This document shows positions 8,383 to 16,278 of a stretch of 64,000 nucleotides of DNA, piece after piece; the first letter of the stretch is position 1, and the number at the start of each line of letters is the position of its first letter. The notes beneath the pieces were generated by a model. The model did no database searches. It was not told the DNA's origin and saw only the letters and a list, made by a program, of their open reading frames with translations. The position numbers were made by a program, and so were the translations under genes. This stretch comes from Halobacillus salinarum (GTDB taxonomy: Bacteria; Bacillota; Bacilli; Bacillales; Halobacillaceae). The stretch lies in NCBI RefSeq assembly GCF_022919095.1, contig NZ_CP095073.1, positions 2,976,001 to 3,040,000 on the forward strand, given 5' to 3'.

Positions 8383-9531
8383 CTATTCTACATACCATTC
8401 TACATTGGTAATTTTCACAGATAAGTCGCCATCTACACCATAGATGTCCTTTTCAAACTCCCCTTTATCTCTAGGATTTAAATACATAGGATAGATTTGA
8501 GTGGACCCTGACTTTACGACTTTTTCCTTCTTATTCAAGAGATCGTAACTGATTTTCACCGAGCTTACGATTTTCGTAGCAACGCTTTCCACTTCACCGT
8601 TAAGCTTTACTTGGTGGTCTTTGTTCTTGGAAAGCTTTACATTTAGAATTTTTATGGCGTCATTTTTATTTTTCAAGTCTTCCTCTGCTGCCTGCTGCAT
8701 CGCACGCTCTATACGTTCTTCCTGGGCCTGCTCGAAGGCACTCTTTTCTTTTATTACTCTTTCCTTCAGCTTTACAAGCTTTTCATGATTAGCCACGTAT
8801 TGCAGACTCCGATCCACTACATTCACAGCTTCAGTAAACTGCTTGTCATCGATCGCCTTTTCAGCTTTGTCTGTCGCAATCGCGACTATCTTTGTTGAAA
8901 TTTTCTGACGGACTTTCCCTGCTTCTTCCAGGTTTAATCCCGAAAGTTTATCTAATTTTGCAGCTAATTCATCTATTGTATGTAACTGGTTTAATTCATT
9001 ACTTATTTCTTTTACAGTAATTCTAGAATCCAAATCATTGATTCTAGGACTCAATGTACCTAACAACCGGCTTTTTTGATTGACTACTTGATTCTGAATA
9101 GTTGCCAGGCTCTCTTTTGCATCCTGCAGACGATTATCTTTAATATACCCTTTAACTAGGTCAAGATCGTTATTCATAGCCATCGCTGAACGTATGCTGC
9201 TGAGTTCCTGCTGCAAAGCTTCATGTTCCGGGCGTTTTTCAACAACTTCAGCCATCAGCGCTTCAGATTGCTCATATTTGCCATTAAGGGCAAGTTCATC
9301 AGCCTGCTGCTTAGATGCAAGTACTTTTTCATTGACATGAAGTTCATGATAATAGGTATAAGATACTGCCGCAATGGAGAGGAGAAGAGCTAAGAAGGGA
9401 AGCAGATAGGTCCAAATTTTTTTTGGTTTATTTATGTAATCCAACGGTTCATCTACTAAACTGGCACCACAGTTGGAGCAAAAACGAGAAGTATCTTCCA
9501 CCGGGTTCCCGCAGTTGTTACAATTGTTCAC
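8383..9531 (-). CDS. Zinc-ribbon membrane protein with coiled-coil region
   Basis: A 382-residue protein. It begins with a double-CxxC zinc ribbon (CNNCGNP...FCSNCGAS, residues 3-23). A transmembrane segment at about 40-62 and a long helical, coiled-coil-like extracytoplasmic region follow. The C-terminal beta domain resembles FxLYD-type domains. This layout recalls TcaA/YvbJ-like envelope proteins, but the identity is not certain. GTG 9531 was chosen because it follows GGAGG; the frame upstream runs through low-complexity Lys-rich codons. It is the first gene of the operon with the HtrA-like protease, so a shared envelope role is likely. Confidence 0.7.
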   Translation of the reverse strand: MNNCNNCGNPVEDTSRFCSNCGASLVDEPLDYINKPKKIWTYLLPFLALLLSIAAVSYTYYHELHVNEKVLASKQQADELALNGKYEQSEALMAEVVEKRPEHEALQQELSSIRSAMAMNNDLDLVKGYIKDNRLQDAKESLATIQNQVVNQKSRLLGTLSPRINDLDSRITVKEISNELNQLHTIDELAAKLDKLSGLNLEEAGKVRQKISTKIVAIATDKAEKAIDDKQFTEAVNVVDRSLQYVANHEKLVKLKERVIKEKSAFEQAQEERIERAMQQAAEEDLKNKNDAIKILNVKLSKNKDHQVKLNGEVESVATKIVSSVKISYDLLNKKEKVVKSGSTQIYPMYLNPRDKGEFEKDIYGVDGDLSVKITNVEWYVE

Positions 9532-9754
9532 GGGACCGTCCTCCTTTTTACACATCGAATGGAAAAAGATGGGTTTCTTTTCCTTTTTTTCAATCATTAT
9601 TATAGCATGATTTATCATTCAATCGACAGGGGTTTTCAGAAATCCGACAATAAATTATTTTTCCCTTCATTTTTCTTGTAACCATGTCATTCGCACGACC
9701 ATCTAATCGATAAAAACATACAATAGTCTTATATAGATTGAGAGGAGTGTCGTG

Positions 9755-9853
9755 ATGAAGAGTCGTCCTGGACGCACACAGTCTAATAACGGGCAGCAAA
9801 AACCTGCTCGACGCACCTGTTGTGGTTCAAAAAGAAAGGGAACCTCAAAGTAA
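9755..9853 (+). CDS. Very small basic protein (32 residues)
   Basis: A short gene with full expression signals: AGGAG site, seven-base spacing, ATG, 32 codons, TAA, then a strong terminator. The product has 9 Lys/Arg in 32 residues, with a CCGSKRK stretch near the C-terminus and no membrane segment. Not recognised. It could be a nucleic-acid- or spore-associated peptide, or the open frame could be part of a small RNA. The coding call rests on the ribosome site and terminator only. Confidence 0.45.
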   Translation: MKSRPGRTQSNNGQQKPARRTCCGSKRKGTSK

Positions 9854-9865
9854 GTCCATACTATT

Positions 9866-9895
9866 AAAAAAGCCGCCTCAATTAAGCGGCTTTTT
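9866..9895 (+). terminator. Terminator of the 32-codon gene
   Basis: AAAAAGCCGC/GCGGCTTTTT stem-loop with flanking A and T runs, usable on both strands. Confidence 0.8.
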
Positions 9896-10039
9896 CAGCG
9901 GAATTTTATCCCTGTCAGCTTTTTATCCTGCTGTTTTTTACTTATTAAACAAAATTATCCTATTTTTCCAAATAGTTTTTTTGATTCATCTTTGTCACAT
10001 TTTGTCCATCTAAATACATAATTGTATAAATGAGTCTAA

Positions 10040-10078
10040 TGTAATAATCTTGTAACTGAAATGTAGCTGTTATGTATT
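10040..10078 (+). promoter_or_regulatory. WalR (YycF) box with extra half-sites
   Basis: TGTAAT-N5-TGTAAC (10040-10056) is a perfect match to the WalR consensus TGTWAH-N5-TGTWAH. Two further hexamers, TGTAGC (10062) and TGTATT (10073), continue the 11 bp phase up to the -35 element. Confidence 0.7.
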
Positions 10079-10107
10079 TGAGTGTCTATATGAATGCTTG
10101 TTATACT
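10078..10107 (+). promoter_or_regulatory. Sigma-A promoter of the yocH-like gene
   Basis: -35 TTGAGT and -10 TATACT with an 18 bp spacer, immediately after the WalR half-sites. Confidence 0.65.
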
Positions 10108-10144
10108 CCTTCCAGTACTACTTTTGAAGGAGGCAAAAACGGTT

Positions 10145-10681
10145 ATGAAGAAATCATCTATTTTATTTTTCACTCTCCTATTTTATATAGCCGGCGTCTT
10201 CGGTCATGGTTCTCAGCAAAACTCTACAGTATCAGCTGTTGAACTGGCAGAAAGCGACCAGACGCCTATTGCCATACAAAAAATGGACGTCAAATCTTTG
10301 AAACTTGCTAAAAGAAAAGAAGAACACAAGCGGTTTGAAGAAAAGAAGAAAAAAGCAGCTAAGAAAACTGAGAATAACAACGAAGTCAAACGCACGGTAA
10401 ATGTAGAGGCTACTGCTTATACCGCTTTTTGTGAAGGATGCAGCGGGACAACTTATACAGGAATTAATCTACGGAAAAATCCAAAGCAGAAGGTTATTGC
10501 TGTGGACCCAGATGTGATCCCTCTCGGCTCTAAGGTGCGCGTTCCTGGTTACGGAGTGGCGATAGCAGGAGATATTGGATCAGATATTCAAGGTCACCGC
10601 ATCGACTGCTTCATTCCGAAGCACGGCAATGCCATGAAATTTGGACGAAGACAAGTAAAAGTAGAAATTTTAGAATCTTAA
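10145..10681 (+). CDS. 3D-domain cell-wall protein, YocH-like
   Basis: A 178-residue exported protein. The N-terminus MKKSSILFFTLLFYIAGVFG is a signal peptide. A charged, Lys/Glu-rich linker (about 50-85) leads to a C-terminal 3D domain with the characteristic Asp residues: VDPDVIPLG, AGDIGSDIQG and RIDCF. Such domains are lytic-transglycosylase-like and occur in YocH, YabE and YuiC. No LysM domain is present, unlike YocH itself. The start is the ATG at 10145 behind GAAGGAGG. The WalR box upstream places it in the cell-wall homeostasis regulon. Confidence 0.82.
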   Translation: MKKSSILFFTLLFYIAGVFGHGSQQNSTVSAVELAESDQTPIAIQKMDVKSLKLAKRKEEHKRFEEKKKKAAKKTENNNEVKRTVNVEATAYTAFCEGCSGTTYTGINLRKNPKQKVIAVDPDVIPLGSKVRVPGYGVAIAGDIGSDIQGHRIDCFIPKHGNAMKFGRRQVKVEILES

Positions 10682-10720
10682 TAGACAGGCCCGGCTCTTA
10701 AAGAGCCGGGCCTGTCTATT
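10680..10720. terminator. Bidirectional terminator, near-perfect palindrome
   Basis: Two 20-base arms (AATAGACAGGCCCGGCTCTT and its complement) around one base. It serves the yocH-like gene and the convergent small gene at 10719. Confidence 0.85.
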
Positions 10721-10958
10721 ACTCCCTAGAGAAACGTGTTTGTTTCGCGCAGCCATCTAAATAAAAGCTTTCGACACTATCGGTATGAAGACCGACTCCG
10801 TCTTCAAGGAACCACCATTCTCCTTTATCTAACTGCTTCACAATAAATTCAGACGCTTCCCTGGCACTCATTTCTTCACTTAATTCCATCTCATGACTAA
10901 CTACTCGTGTACTGTGGACCAAAAAGACGACCTTCCAGCTTTTTCTCATTTCACTCAT
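10719..10958 (-). CDS. Small conserved-looking hypothetical protein
   Basis: A 79-residue soluble protein (WKVVFLVHSTRVVSHEM... GEWWFLEDGVGLHTDSV), acidic, with no membrane segment. No family was recognised. It ends within the strong shared terminator palindrome, which supports a real convergent gene. A ribosome site (AAGGATGG) is present but 14 bases from the ATG, so the exact start is uncertain; the next Met is at residue 4. Confidence 0.55.
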   Translation of the reverse strand: MSEMRKSWKVVFLVHSTRVVSHEMELSEEMSAREASEFIVKQLDKGEWWFLEDGVGLHTDSVESFYLDGCAKQTRFSRE

Positions 10959-11045
10959 ACGATTCGTTCACCATCCTTCAAGCATTTTAGTTGAATGTAC
11001 CCGTGAAAAATAACATTTAATCCTCATTTATTATGCCCAAATAAA

Positions 11046-11080
11046 AAGAACTAACCGCAAAGGTAATGCGGTCAGCTCTT
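11046..11080 (-). terminator. Terminator-like hairpin in a gene-free stretch
   Basis: AGAACTAACCGC (11047-11058) pairs with GCGGTCAGCTCTT (11068-11080). On the minus strand it is followed by a TTCTTTTTATTT run. No convincing gene lies upstream on that strand, so it may end a small RNA. Confidence 0.45.
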
Positions 11081-11380
11081 CTCTTCATTATTATGTAGGG
11101 GGAGGTGCGCCAGATGTTCGCCAAGCTGTTCTTCGATCTGATTTTATACATAAATTGAAAAACCAACGAGTGAAGATAAGGCAAACGACAGGTATAAGAC
11201 ATCCCTCCAATTAATTATTAAATCATCCTGTCTACACTTAAAGTTTACCAACTTGTCCGAAGAAATAGTGTTAAATCTCTGTAAATAGTGAAAGGCTTAT
11301 TCTAATTTATGCCATTAACCCGTTTTTATGAATGAAAAGCTCCAGATCCTACCGCACCAACTCTCGTTCAAACAAAAGAG

Positions 11381-11409
11381 TTTACAACTAACCAATGATG
11401 GTTTACGAT
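11381..11409 (+). promoter_or_regulatory. Candidate promoter of the YeeE gene
   Basis: -35 TTTACA and -10 TACGAT with a 17 bp spacer, about 50 bp before the start codon. The -10 is a weak match. Confidence 0.4.
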
Positions 11410-11461
11410 AAGATACGTTATAAATCTGAGTAAACTAATCGGAATGAGGAGGTATAAATAG

Positions 11462-12100
11462 ATGGCTCAATCAGCTGTTAAGAATTTGCATAAAGAAGCA
11501 CCTGAAGAACAAGCCTTTACTAATAGAGAATCATTAAAACCTGTACAAAAGCCTTTAGTTATAGCTGGAATTGCTGCAGCAATTCTCCTGTTTTTGATTA
11601 TTACTTCCACAGCCTCAATGACTCAAGGCGTTCTTTTTCTTATTGGACTTGCTTTTGGGCTGGCTTTGCTGCACGCACGTTTTGGTTTCACCTCTGCATT
11701 TAGACGACTGCTTTCTGTAGGGAATGTTCAAGGATTGCAATCTCACATGGTAATGCTGGCCGTTGCTTCCACTTTATTTGCCATCATTCTTTCTACCGGT
11801 TTCAGCTTTACAGGTCAAACGCCGTCTGGTTATGTTTTTCCTGTAGGATTAAGCGTTGTTGCCGGCTCTTTTATGTTTGGAATCGGAATGCAAATGGGCT
11901 CTGGATGTGCTTCTGGAACACTTTATACGGTAGGCGGCGGAAAGAGTTCTATGCTGCTTACTCTGCTAGGGTTTATCGGCGGTTCTGTTTTAGGAGCCTA
12001 TCAAATTGGATTTTGGCGTGACCTCCCAACTCTTCCTGCCATTTCTTTAGCGGAAACGACAGGACTTGGCTATTTCGGGGCTGGGTTTTACAAATGTTGA
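11462..12100 (+). CDS. YeeE/YedE-family transporter, 5' part (frameshifted)
   Basis: The N-terminal 212 residues of a multi-spanning membrane protein of the YeeE/YedE family, whose members import thiosulfate or related sulfur/selenium compounds. The family motif GSGCASGTLYTVGGG with its conserved Cys is at about residues 147-161. The start follows GAGGAGG. The frame ends early at 12100 with an unrelated GFYKC tail. The rest of the protein continues in the next frame. One missing T near 12082 explains the split: GCTTGGGTT would read A-W-V and join LGYFGA to LQMLIF. Confidence 0.75.
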   Translation: MAQSAVKNLHKEAPEEQAFTNRESLKPVQKPLVIAGIAAAILLFLIITSTASMTQGVLFLIGLAFGLALLHARFGFTSAFRRLLSVGNVQGLQSHMVMLAVASTLFAIILSTGFSFTGQTPSGYVFPVGLSVVAGSFMFGIGMQMGSGCASGTLYTVGGGKSSMLLTLLGFIGGSVLGAYQIGFWRDLPTLPAISLAETTGLGYFGAGFYKC

Positions 12101-12717
12101 TTTTCATCGGCATTTATGCCATTACAGTTAAAGTTGCCCGGAAAACCAATCCGCCGAGGATGAAACCTCTGGCAACTACATCTGGTTTTAAAAAGCTATG
12201 GCGCGGGGCATGGCCCCTTCTTGTGGCTGCAGTTGTTCTCGGCATATTAAACGCTGTTACACTCACCGTACGCGGCAAACCGTGGGGAATTACCTCAGCT
12301 TTTGCCTTATGGGGTTCCCAATTTCTTGATTTATTTGGTGTAGACGTCGCCAGCTGGCAATATTGGCAGGGCAATACTGAAGCTCTAAATACCTCTGTCC
12401 TTGCAGATTCTACAAGTGTAATGAACTTCGGGATCATTCTTGGGGCATTTATTGCCGCGTCCTTCCAGGGAGATTTTAAGCCCGGAAAAATCAAACCAGG
12501 AATAGGAATTGCTGCTATTATCGGCGGAGGCTTAATGGGGTACGGTGCCCGTCTAGCCTTTGGATGTAACATCGGCGCATATTTCGGTGGAATTGCTTCC
12601 TTCAGCCTTCACGGCTGGGTATGGATGATAATGGCATTGCTTGGTTCATTTCTCGCTCTGTTCATTCGTCCATTATTTGGTCTTAATAATCCGGATCCTA
12701 GAGACTCCATATGCTAG
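12094..12717 (+). CDS. YeeE/YedE-family transporter, 3' part (frameshifted)
   Basis: The C-terminal half of the same transporter, in another frame. It holds the second family motif ARLAFGCNIGAYFGGIASFSLHGWVW with the second conserved Cys. There is no ribosome site before the ATG at 12094, and homology continues upstream of it (AWVLQ from 12079), so this is not an independent gene. Joined, the two parts give about 418 residues, the normal family length. No TusA-like sulfur carrier gene is adjacent. Confidence 0.75.
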   Translation: MLIFIGIYAITVKVARKTNPPRMKPLATTSGFKKLWRGAWPLLVAAVVLGILNAVTLTVRGKPWGITSAFALWGSQFLDLFGVDVASWQYWQGNTEALNTSVLADSTSVMNFGIILGAFIAASFQGDFKPGKIKPGIGIAAIIGGGLMGYGARLAFGCNIGAYFGGIASFSLHGWVWMIMALLGSFLALFIRPLFGLNNPDPRDSIC

Positions 12718-12720
12718 ATT

Positions 12721-12760
12721 TAAAAAGCGGATGCCTTGTAGGCATCCGCTTCTTTTTATT
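12721..12760. terminator. Bidirectional terminator
   Basis: AAGCGGATGCC/GGCATCCGCTT stem with A- and T-runs, between the convergent YeeE and yjbQ genes. Confidence 0.85.
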
Positions 12761-13154
12761 GAATAATTTTCGCTTTATACTTACGATTTCTCGGTCCATC
12801 AAATTCACAAAAATACAGTCCCTGCCACGTACCAAGGACTAAACTGCCCTTTTCAATAATGAGTGTCTGAGCATGACCGACTGTACTCGTCTTCATATGG
12901 GCAGCTGTATTGCCTTCCCCGTGTAAGTCTTTCTGATCTGCCCACGGATAGATCTCTGAAAACCTGCGCAGCATATCTGTTTTAACATCCGGATCAGCAT
13001 TTTCATTTACGGTAAGACCGGCTGTGGTATGCATAGAAGTCACAACGACAATACCATCCTTCACCCCTTGTTCTTTAATCCACCCTTCGACTTCAGAGGT
13101 TACATCTACCATTTGGTCATGATGATCGGTTCTTAATTCAAAAGTTTTCATCAT
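12756..13154 (-). CDS. yjbQ: YjbQ-family protein (UPF0047)
   Basis: A 132-residue single-domain protein of the YjbQ family. Family landmarks are the [15 protein letters not shown] stretch, the H in [10 protein letters not shown] and the C-terminal [17 protein letters not shown]. coli YjbQ shows weak thiamin-phosphate-synthase-like activity; the physiological role is unclear. It sits 15 bp after dapF and is co-transcribed with it. An AAAGGAG site precedes the first of two adjacent Met codons. Confidence 0.88.
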   Translation of the reverse strand: MMKTFELRTDHHDQMVDVTSEVEGWIKEQGVKDGIVVVTSMHTTAGLTVNENADPDVKTDMLRRFSEIYPWADQKDLHGEGNTAAHMKTSTVGHAQTLIIEKGSLVLGTWQGLYFCEFDGPRNRKYKAKIIQ

Positions 13155-13169
13155 TGGAACATAACTCCT

Positions 13170-14135
13170 TTAGCTTTGTGAAGCTGCATAATCTTTGAGC
13201 GTTTCGTAGGTATCGATTTCTTTTTGAAAATACACTGGATCCCTCGTAAATTTCCAAGTTCCTTCATGAATATTTACCTCAATCGCTGCTTGATAAACAT
13301 ACGTACCATTCCCTCTTAATTGAATGGAGTATTCATCACGTTCCTTTTCCACCAGGCAGTTGACTAAGCCACCTTTATTCATCACTACAATCGGTGTATG
13401 AAGATCATTAGAAGTAAGAATCGTAGAAACTAAGGAAGAAGCAGACATAGCTGTACCACAAGCATTAGTTAAACCTACTCCCCGTTCATAAGTCTGGACA
13501 AATATTTTGTTCTTTGCCAGGCTTTTAACAAAGCTTACGTTTACTCCGTTCGGAAATACTTGAGGCAGGTTATTCGCTTTTTGTCCGATTGCATAAAGTT
13601 CTTTTTCATCATAACTATCCAACATGGCCACAATGTGAGGATTAGGTACGCTTAGTGCTGTAAATGTCATTTCTTCCGATAGCTCAGGAATGCTTACGTC
13701 TACAGCGGTAGAATTTTCAAAATCCATTGGCAAAGTATCTACGTTGAAGGAGACTGGCTCAATGGCTACTGAAAACGTATCGATACCTGGATAAATCTCC
13801 TCTACTTGTGCAACTTGAAGTACCGCTTTATCGGTTTCAATTTTGACAGGTGAGCTCCCCGTCTTTTCAATGATATGGCGCGCTACACAACGGAGACCAT
13901 TTCCGCACATTTCTGCCTCCGTGCCATCAGAGTTGAACATTCTCATACGTGCAGCAGCTTTGTCACTGGGAAGTACAAATAAAATTCCATCAGATCCAAT
14001 CCCGTTCATTCTGTTGGGCAGAACTAATGAAAGTTTCTTCCTCTCTTCTTCTGTAAAGGAATAATGATGTTTCATCTCATCAATAAGTATAAAATCATTG
14101 CCGGAACCGTGGCATTTAATAATTTCAATATTCAT
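13170..14135 (-). CDS. dapF: Diaminopimelate epimerase
   Basis: Interconverts LL- and meso-diaminopimelate for lysine and peptidoglycan synthesis. The two half-domains each supply an active-site Cys: MCGNGLRCVAR (N-terminal) and NACGTAMSASS (C-terminal). The GSGNDFILID start is typical. At 321 residues it is longer than B. subtilis DapF (about 284), with extra residues at the C-terminus (from about 285). The ATG follows AAGGAGAG. Its pairing with yjbQ rather than other lysine genes is unusual. Confidence 0.9.
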   Translation of the reverse strand: MNIEIIKCHGSGNDFILIDEMKHHYSFTEEERKKLSLVLPNRMNGIGSDGILFVLPSDKAAARMRMFNSDGTEAEMCGNGLRCVARHIIEKTGSSPVKIETDKAVLQVAQVEEIYPGIDTFSVAIEPVSFNVDTLPMDFENSTAVDVSIPELSEEMTFTALSVPNPHIVAMLDSYDEKELYAIGQKANNLPQVFPNGVNVSFVKSLAKNKIFVQTYERGVGLTNACGTAMSASSLVSTILTSNDLHTPIVVMNKGGLVNCLVEKERDEYSIQLRGNGTYVYQAAIEVNIHEGTWKFTRDPVYFQKEIDTYETLKDYAASQS

Positions 14136-14201
14136 TCATACATTCTCTCCTTCGCTCCCTGTCTATTTTTCATCATAGCACACCTCTTCTTTTTCAGGCT
14201 A

Positions 14202-14236
14202 AAGAAACACCACCATTCGTTTTGAATGGTGGTGTT
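14202..14236 (-). terminator. Terminator of the iron-siderophore operon
   Basis: A 14 bp stem (AAACACCACCATTC/GAATGGTGGTGTTT) directly after the permease stop codon, with TTTCTTT on the minus strand. Confidence 0.8.
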
Positions 14237-16038
14237 TAAGCAGCCCGCCTTTTCATAAGCCAAAGGAAATAAGGAGCCCCTATGAGTGCGACAAGTATCC
14301 CTGAGGGAATTTCATTAGGAGCAAGCAAGGTTCGGCTGAATAAATCTGCGACTACAAGAAGCAGTCCCCCAATCAACATCGTAACCGGCAGAAGCTTTTG
14401 ATGTAGATTCCCAACTAACAGCCTTGCCAGGTGAGGAGCGATTAGACCAACAAACCCGATCGATCCAACAGCTGCTACACTGCAGGCAGCAAGTAGTGTA
14501 GCAAATAATGCCATTTGGAATCGAATGGACCTTACGTTCATGCCAAGACCTTTGGCGGTTTCATCACCTAACGACAACACATCCAGTGTTTTTATATAAA
14601 AGGCCAGAAATGGAATCAGAATCACTACCGGCCAAATTAAGAATTGGAGCAGCTGCTCCCATCCTTTCGCATAAGTCGTCCCAGAAAGCCAAGTAAGGGC
14701 AGATGCCACCCCTAAATCCGACTGCACGACCATGATCTGAATAAATGCGGAACCAAAGGCTGAAATGCCAATCCCTAGCAAAGCAAGAATCGTAGGATTA
14801 AATTCAGCTTTTGCTCCAAGCGCCATGACTAAGAGAAAAAAGACAAAGGCTCCGATCATTGCTCCAATTGGAACGAACAAAGCAGAGACATGAAAAACAT
14901 ACATCATAGTCAAAGCTCCAACCCCTGCACCGGAAGTGATACCAATAACGGAAGGGTCTGCAAGCGGGTTTCTAAGAACCCCTTGAAAGACCAGACCACT
15001 GACCGCTAGAATGGCGCCACTGAATAACGCTACCAACGAGCGCGGCAATCTGAGACTAAAAATAAAGTTACGCGTAAATTCATTTGTATTCCCAGCTATA
15101 GCATCAAATGTCAGTAAAGGTTCAAAGCCATAGTTCCCGCTTGAAATACTGACAAAAATAACGAGCAGTATAGCTAAAGAAGTCAGTGGAATAATGGCTT
15201 TAAAAGAAAGCTTATTATACACATGACCCGCCATAATTGTTCCAGGCTCTTCTTTTGAAGCATCTTTCTTCATCCTTAAAACCAGCCAAATCAGCCAGGG
15301 AGCTCCGATGAGCGCCGTTACTGCGCCAACAGGAAGCTCAGAAAAAGATGGGTCAATGATTCTGGCAAAGATATCAGCCATTAAGAGCACATTTCCTCCC
15401 CAAAGAAAAGACCCTAACAAAAGCGGTATGTGGCTGCGAAAACCTAGCAGCTTTATAATATGGGGAGCTACTAAACCGACAAACCCGATCGGCCCGACTA
15501 TACTTACAGTGATTGAAGTTAACAATACAGCAGCAAGAATACTGATCAATTTGACGATTTGGACGTTCTGGCCTAAAGCAGTTGCCACGTCATCCCCTAA
15601 AGTGAGCGTATTCAGTTTTCCAGATAAGAAGAGAATGACCACCATTCCTCCGAGGATAAGCGGAAAAGAAAATTGTACACCGCTCCAATTATTCTGGACA
15701 AGGGTACCTGATCCCCATAAAAACAATCCCTGTGTTTCGTTTTCGTAAAAGATTTGCAGAACAGAGGTTAATGAAGAAAATAAGAAAGTAACAATCATCC
15801 CTGCCAGTACCATTCTTACTGGAGTAGCACTGCTGGCTCCTGAGAGCAGGTAAACGACCATAAACGTAAGTACACCACCTACGAAAGCTGTCCCAATTCC
15901 ATTAGCCACGTTTAGAAACGGAAAGAAAATAGTCGTCAGGACTACTGCGAAATAAGTACCGGAGTGGATACCAAGCGTACTCGCTGATGAAAGCGGGTTT
16001 TTTGTGACCGTTTGTAATACAGCCCCGGATACCGCCAA
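14236..16038 (-). CDS. Fused iron-siderophore permease, main part (frameshifted)
   Basis: A FecCD-family (BtuC-like) ABC permease made of two fused permease units, as in FhuB. The first ends with PIGFVGLVAPHIIKLLGF and the second with SIGFVGLIAPHLARLLVG, the cytoplasmic loops that contact the ATPase. The frame opens at TTG 16038 inside the conserved GALAVSGAVLQ motif, so the true N-terminus is in the overlapping frame (15942-16262). A missing G in the G5 run at 16043-16047 (minus strand) explains the split. Restored length is about 675 residues. No ATPase gene is nearby; a shared ATPase encoded elsewhere (as YusV in B. subtilis) would be needed. Confidence 0.82.
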   Translation of the reverse strand: MAVSGAVLQTVTKNPLSSASTLGIHSGTYFAVVLTTIFFPFLNVANGIGTAFVGGVLTFMVVYLLSGASSATPVRMVLAGMIVTFLFSSLTSVLQIFYENETQGLFLWGSGTLVQNNWSGVQFSFPLILGGMVVILFLSGKLNTLTLGDDVATALGQNVQIVKLISILAAVLLTSITVSIVGPIGFVGLVAPHIIKLLGFRSHIPLLLGSFLWGGNVLLMADIFARIIDPSFSELPVGAVTALIGAPWLIWLVLRMKKDASKEEPGTIMAGHVYNKLSFKAIIPLTSLAILLVIFVSISSGNYGFEPLLTFDAIAGNTNEFTRNFIFSLRLPRSLVALFSGAILAVSGLVFQGVLRNPLADPSVIGITSGAGVGALTMMYVFHVSALFVPIGAMIGAFVFFLLVMALGAKAEFNPTILALLGIGISAFGSAFIQIMVVQSDLGVASALTWLSGTTYAKGWEQLLQFLIWPVVILIPFLAFYIKTLDVLSLGDETAKGLGMNVRSIRFQMALFATLLAACSVAAVGSIGFVGLIAPHLARLLVGNLHQKLLPVTMLIGGLLLVVADLFSRTLLAPNEIPSGILVALIGAPYFLWLMKRRAA

Positions 16039-16262
16039 AGCTCCCCCGCTAAGATCCCCATAATTGCTCTCGGCATCCGAAGAATTCTCACGGTATGATG
16101 TGCAAGGGTGTCTTTAGGGGCAAAAATCGCTTCCAACACCGTTGGAAAGGATAGTTGAACGTTTCCCTGATTGATGTGAATAAATGATAAAATGCACAAT
16201 AGTGCGGCTCCACCACCAAAGGTGAAAACCGCGACCATTGTGCTTTTAAGTGACGATTTCAT
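15942..16262 (-). CDS. Fused iron-siderophore permease, N-terminal part (frameshifted)
   Basis: The true start of the permease above. The first membrane segment and the RMPRAIMGILAG motif (about residues 62-73) are in this frame. After residue 73 the reading becomes nonsense (ELWRYPG...) because one G is missing. It begins 16 bp after the binding-protein stop, so lipoprotein and permease form one operon. Confidence 0.75.
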   Translation of the reverse strand: MKSSLKSTMVAVFTFGGGAALLCILSFIHINQGNVQLSFPTVLEAIFAPKDTLAHHTVRILRMPRAIMGILAGELWRYPGLYYKRSQKTRFHQRVRLVSTPVLISQ

Positions 16263-16278
16263 AAAGAATACACTCGCT

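Noticed and set aside
11017-11202. 61-residue minus-strand frame
   Set aside because: It runs through the terminator hairpin, and the GGAGG directly touches the start codon. A small RNA fits better.
12075-12100. Programmed frameshift in the YeeE gene
   Set aside because: No slippery heptamer or stimulating hairpin, and a single missing base explains it more simply.
12114-12572. 152-residue minus-strand frame inside the YeeE gene
   Set aside because: Antisense to strongly conserved transporter codons, with no ribosome site.
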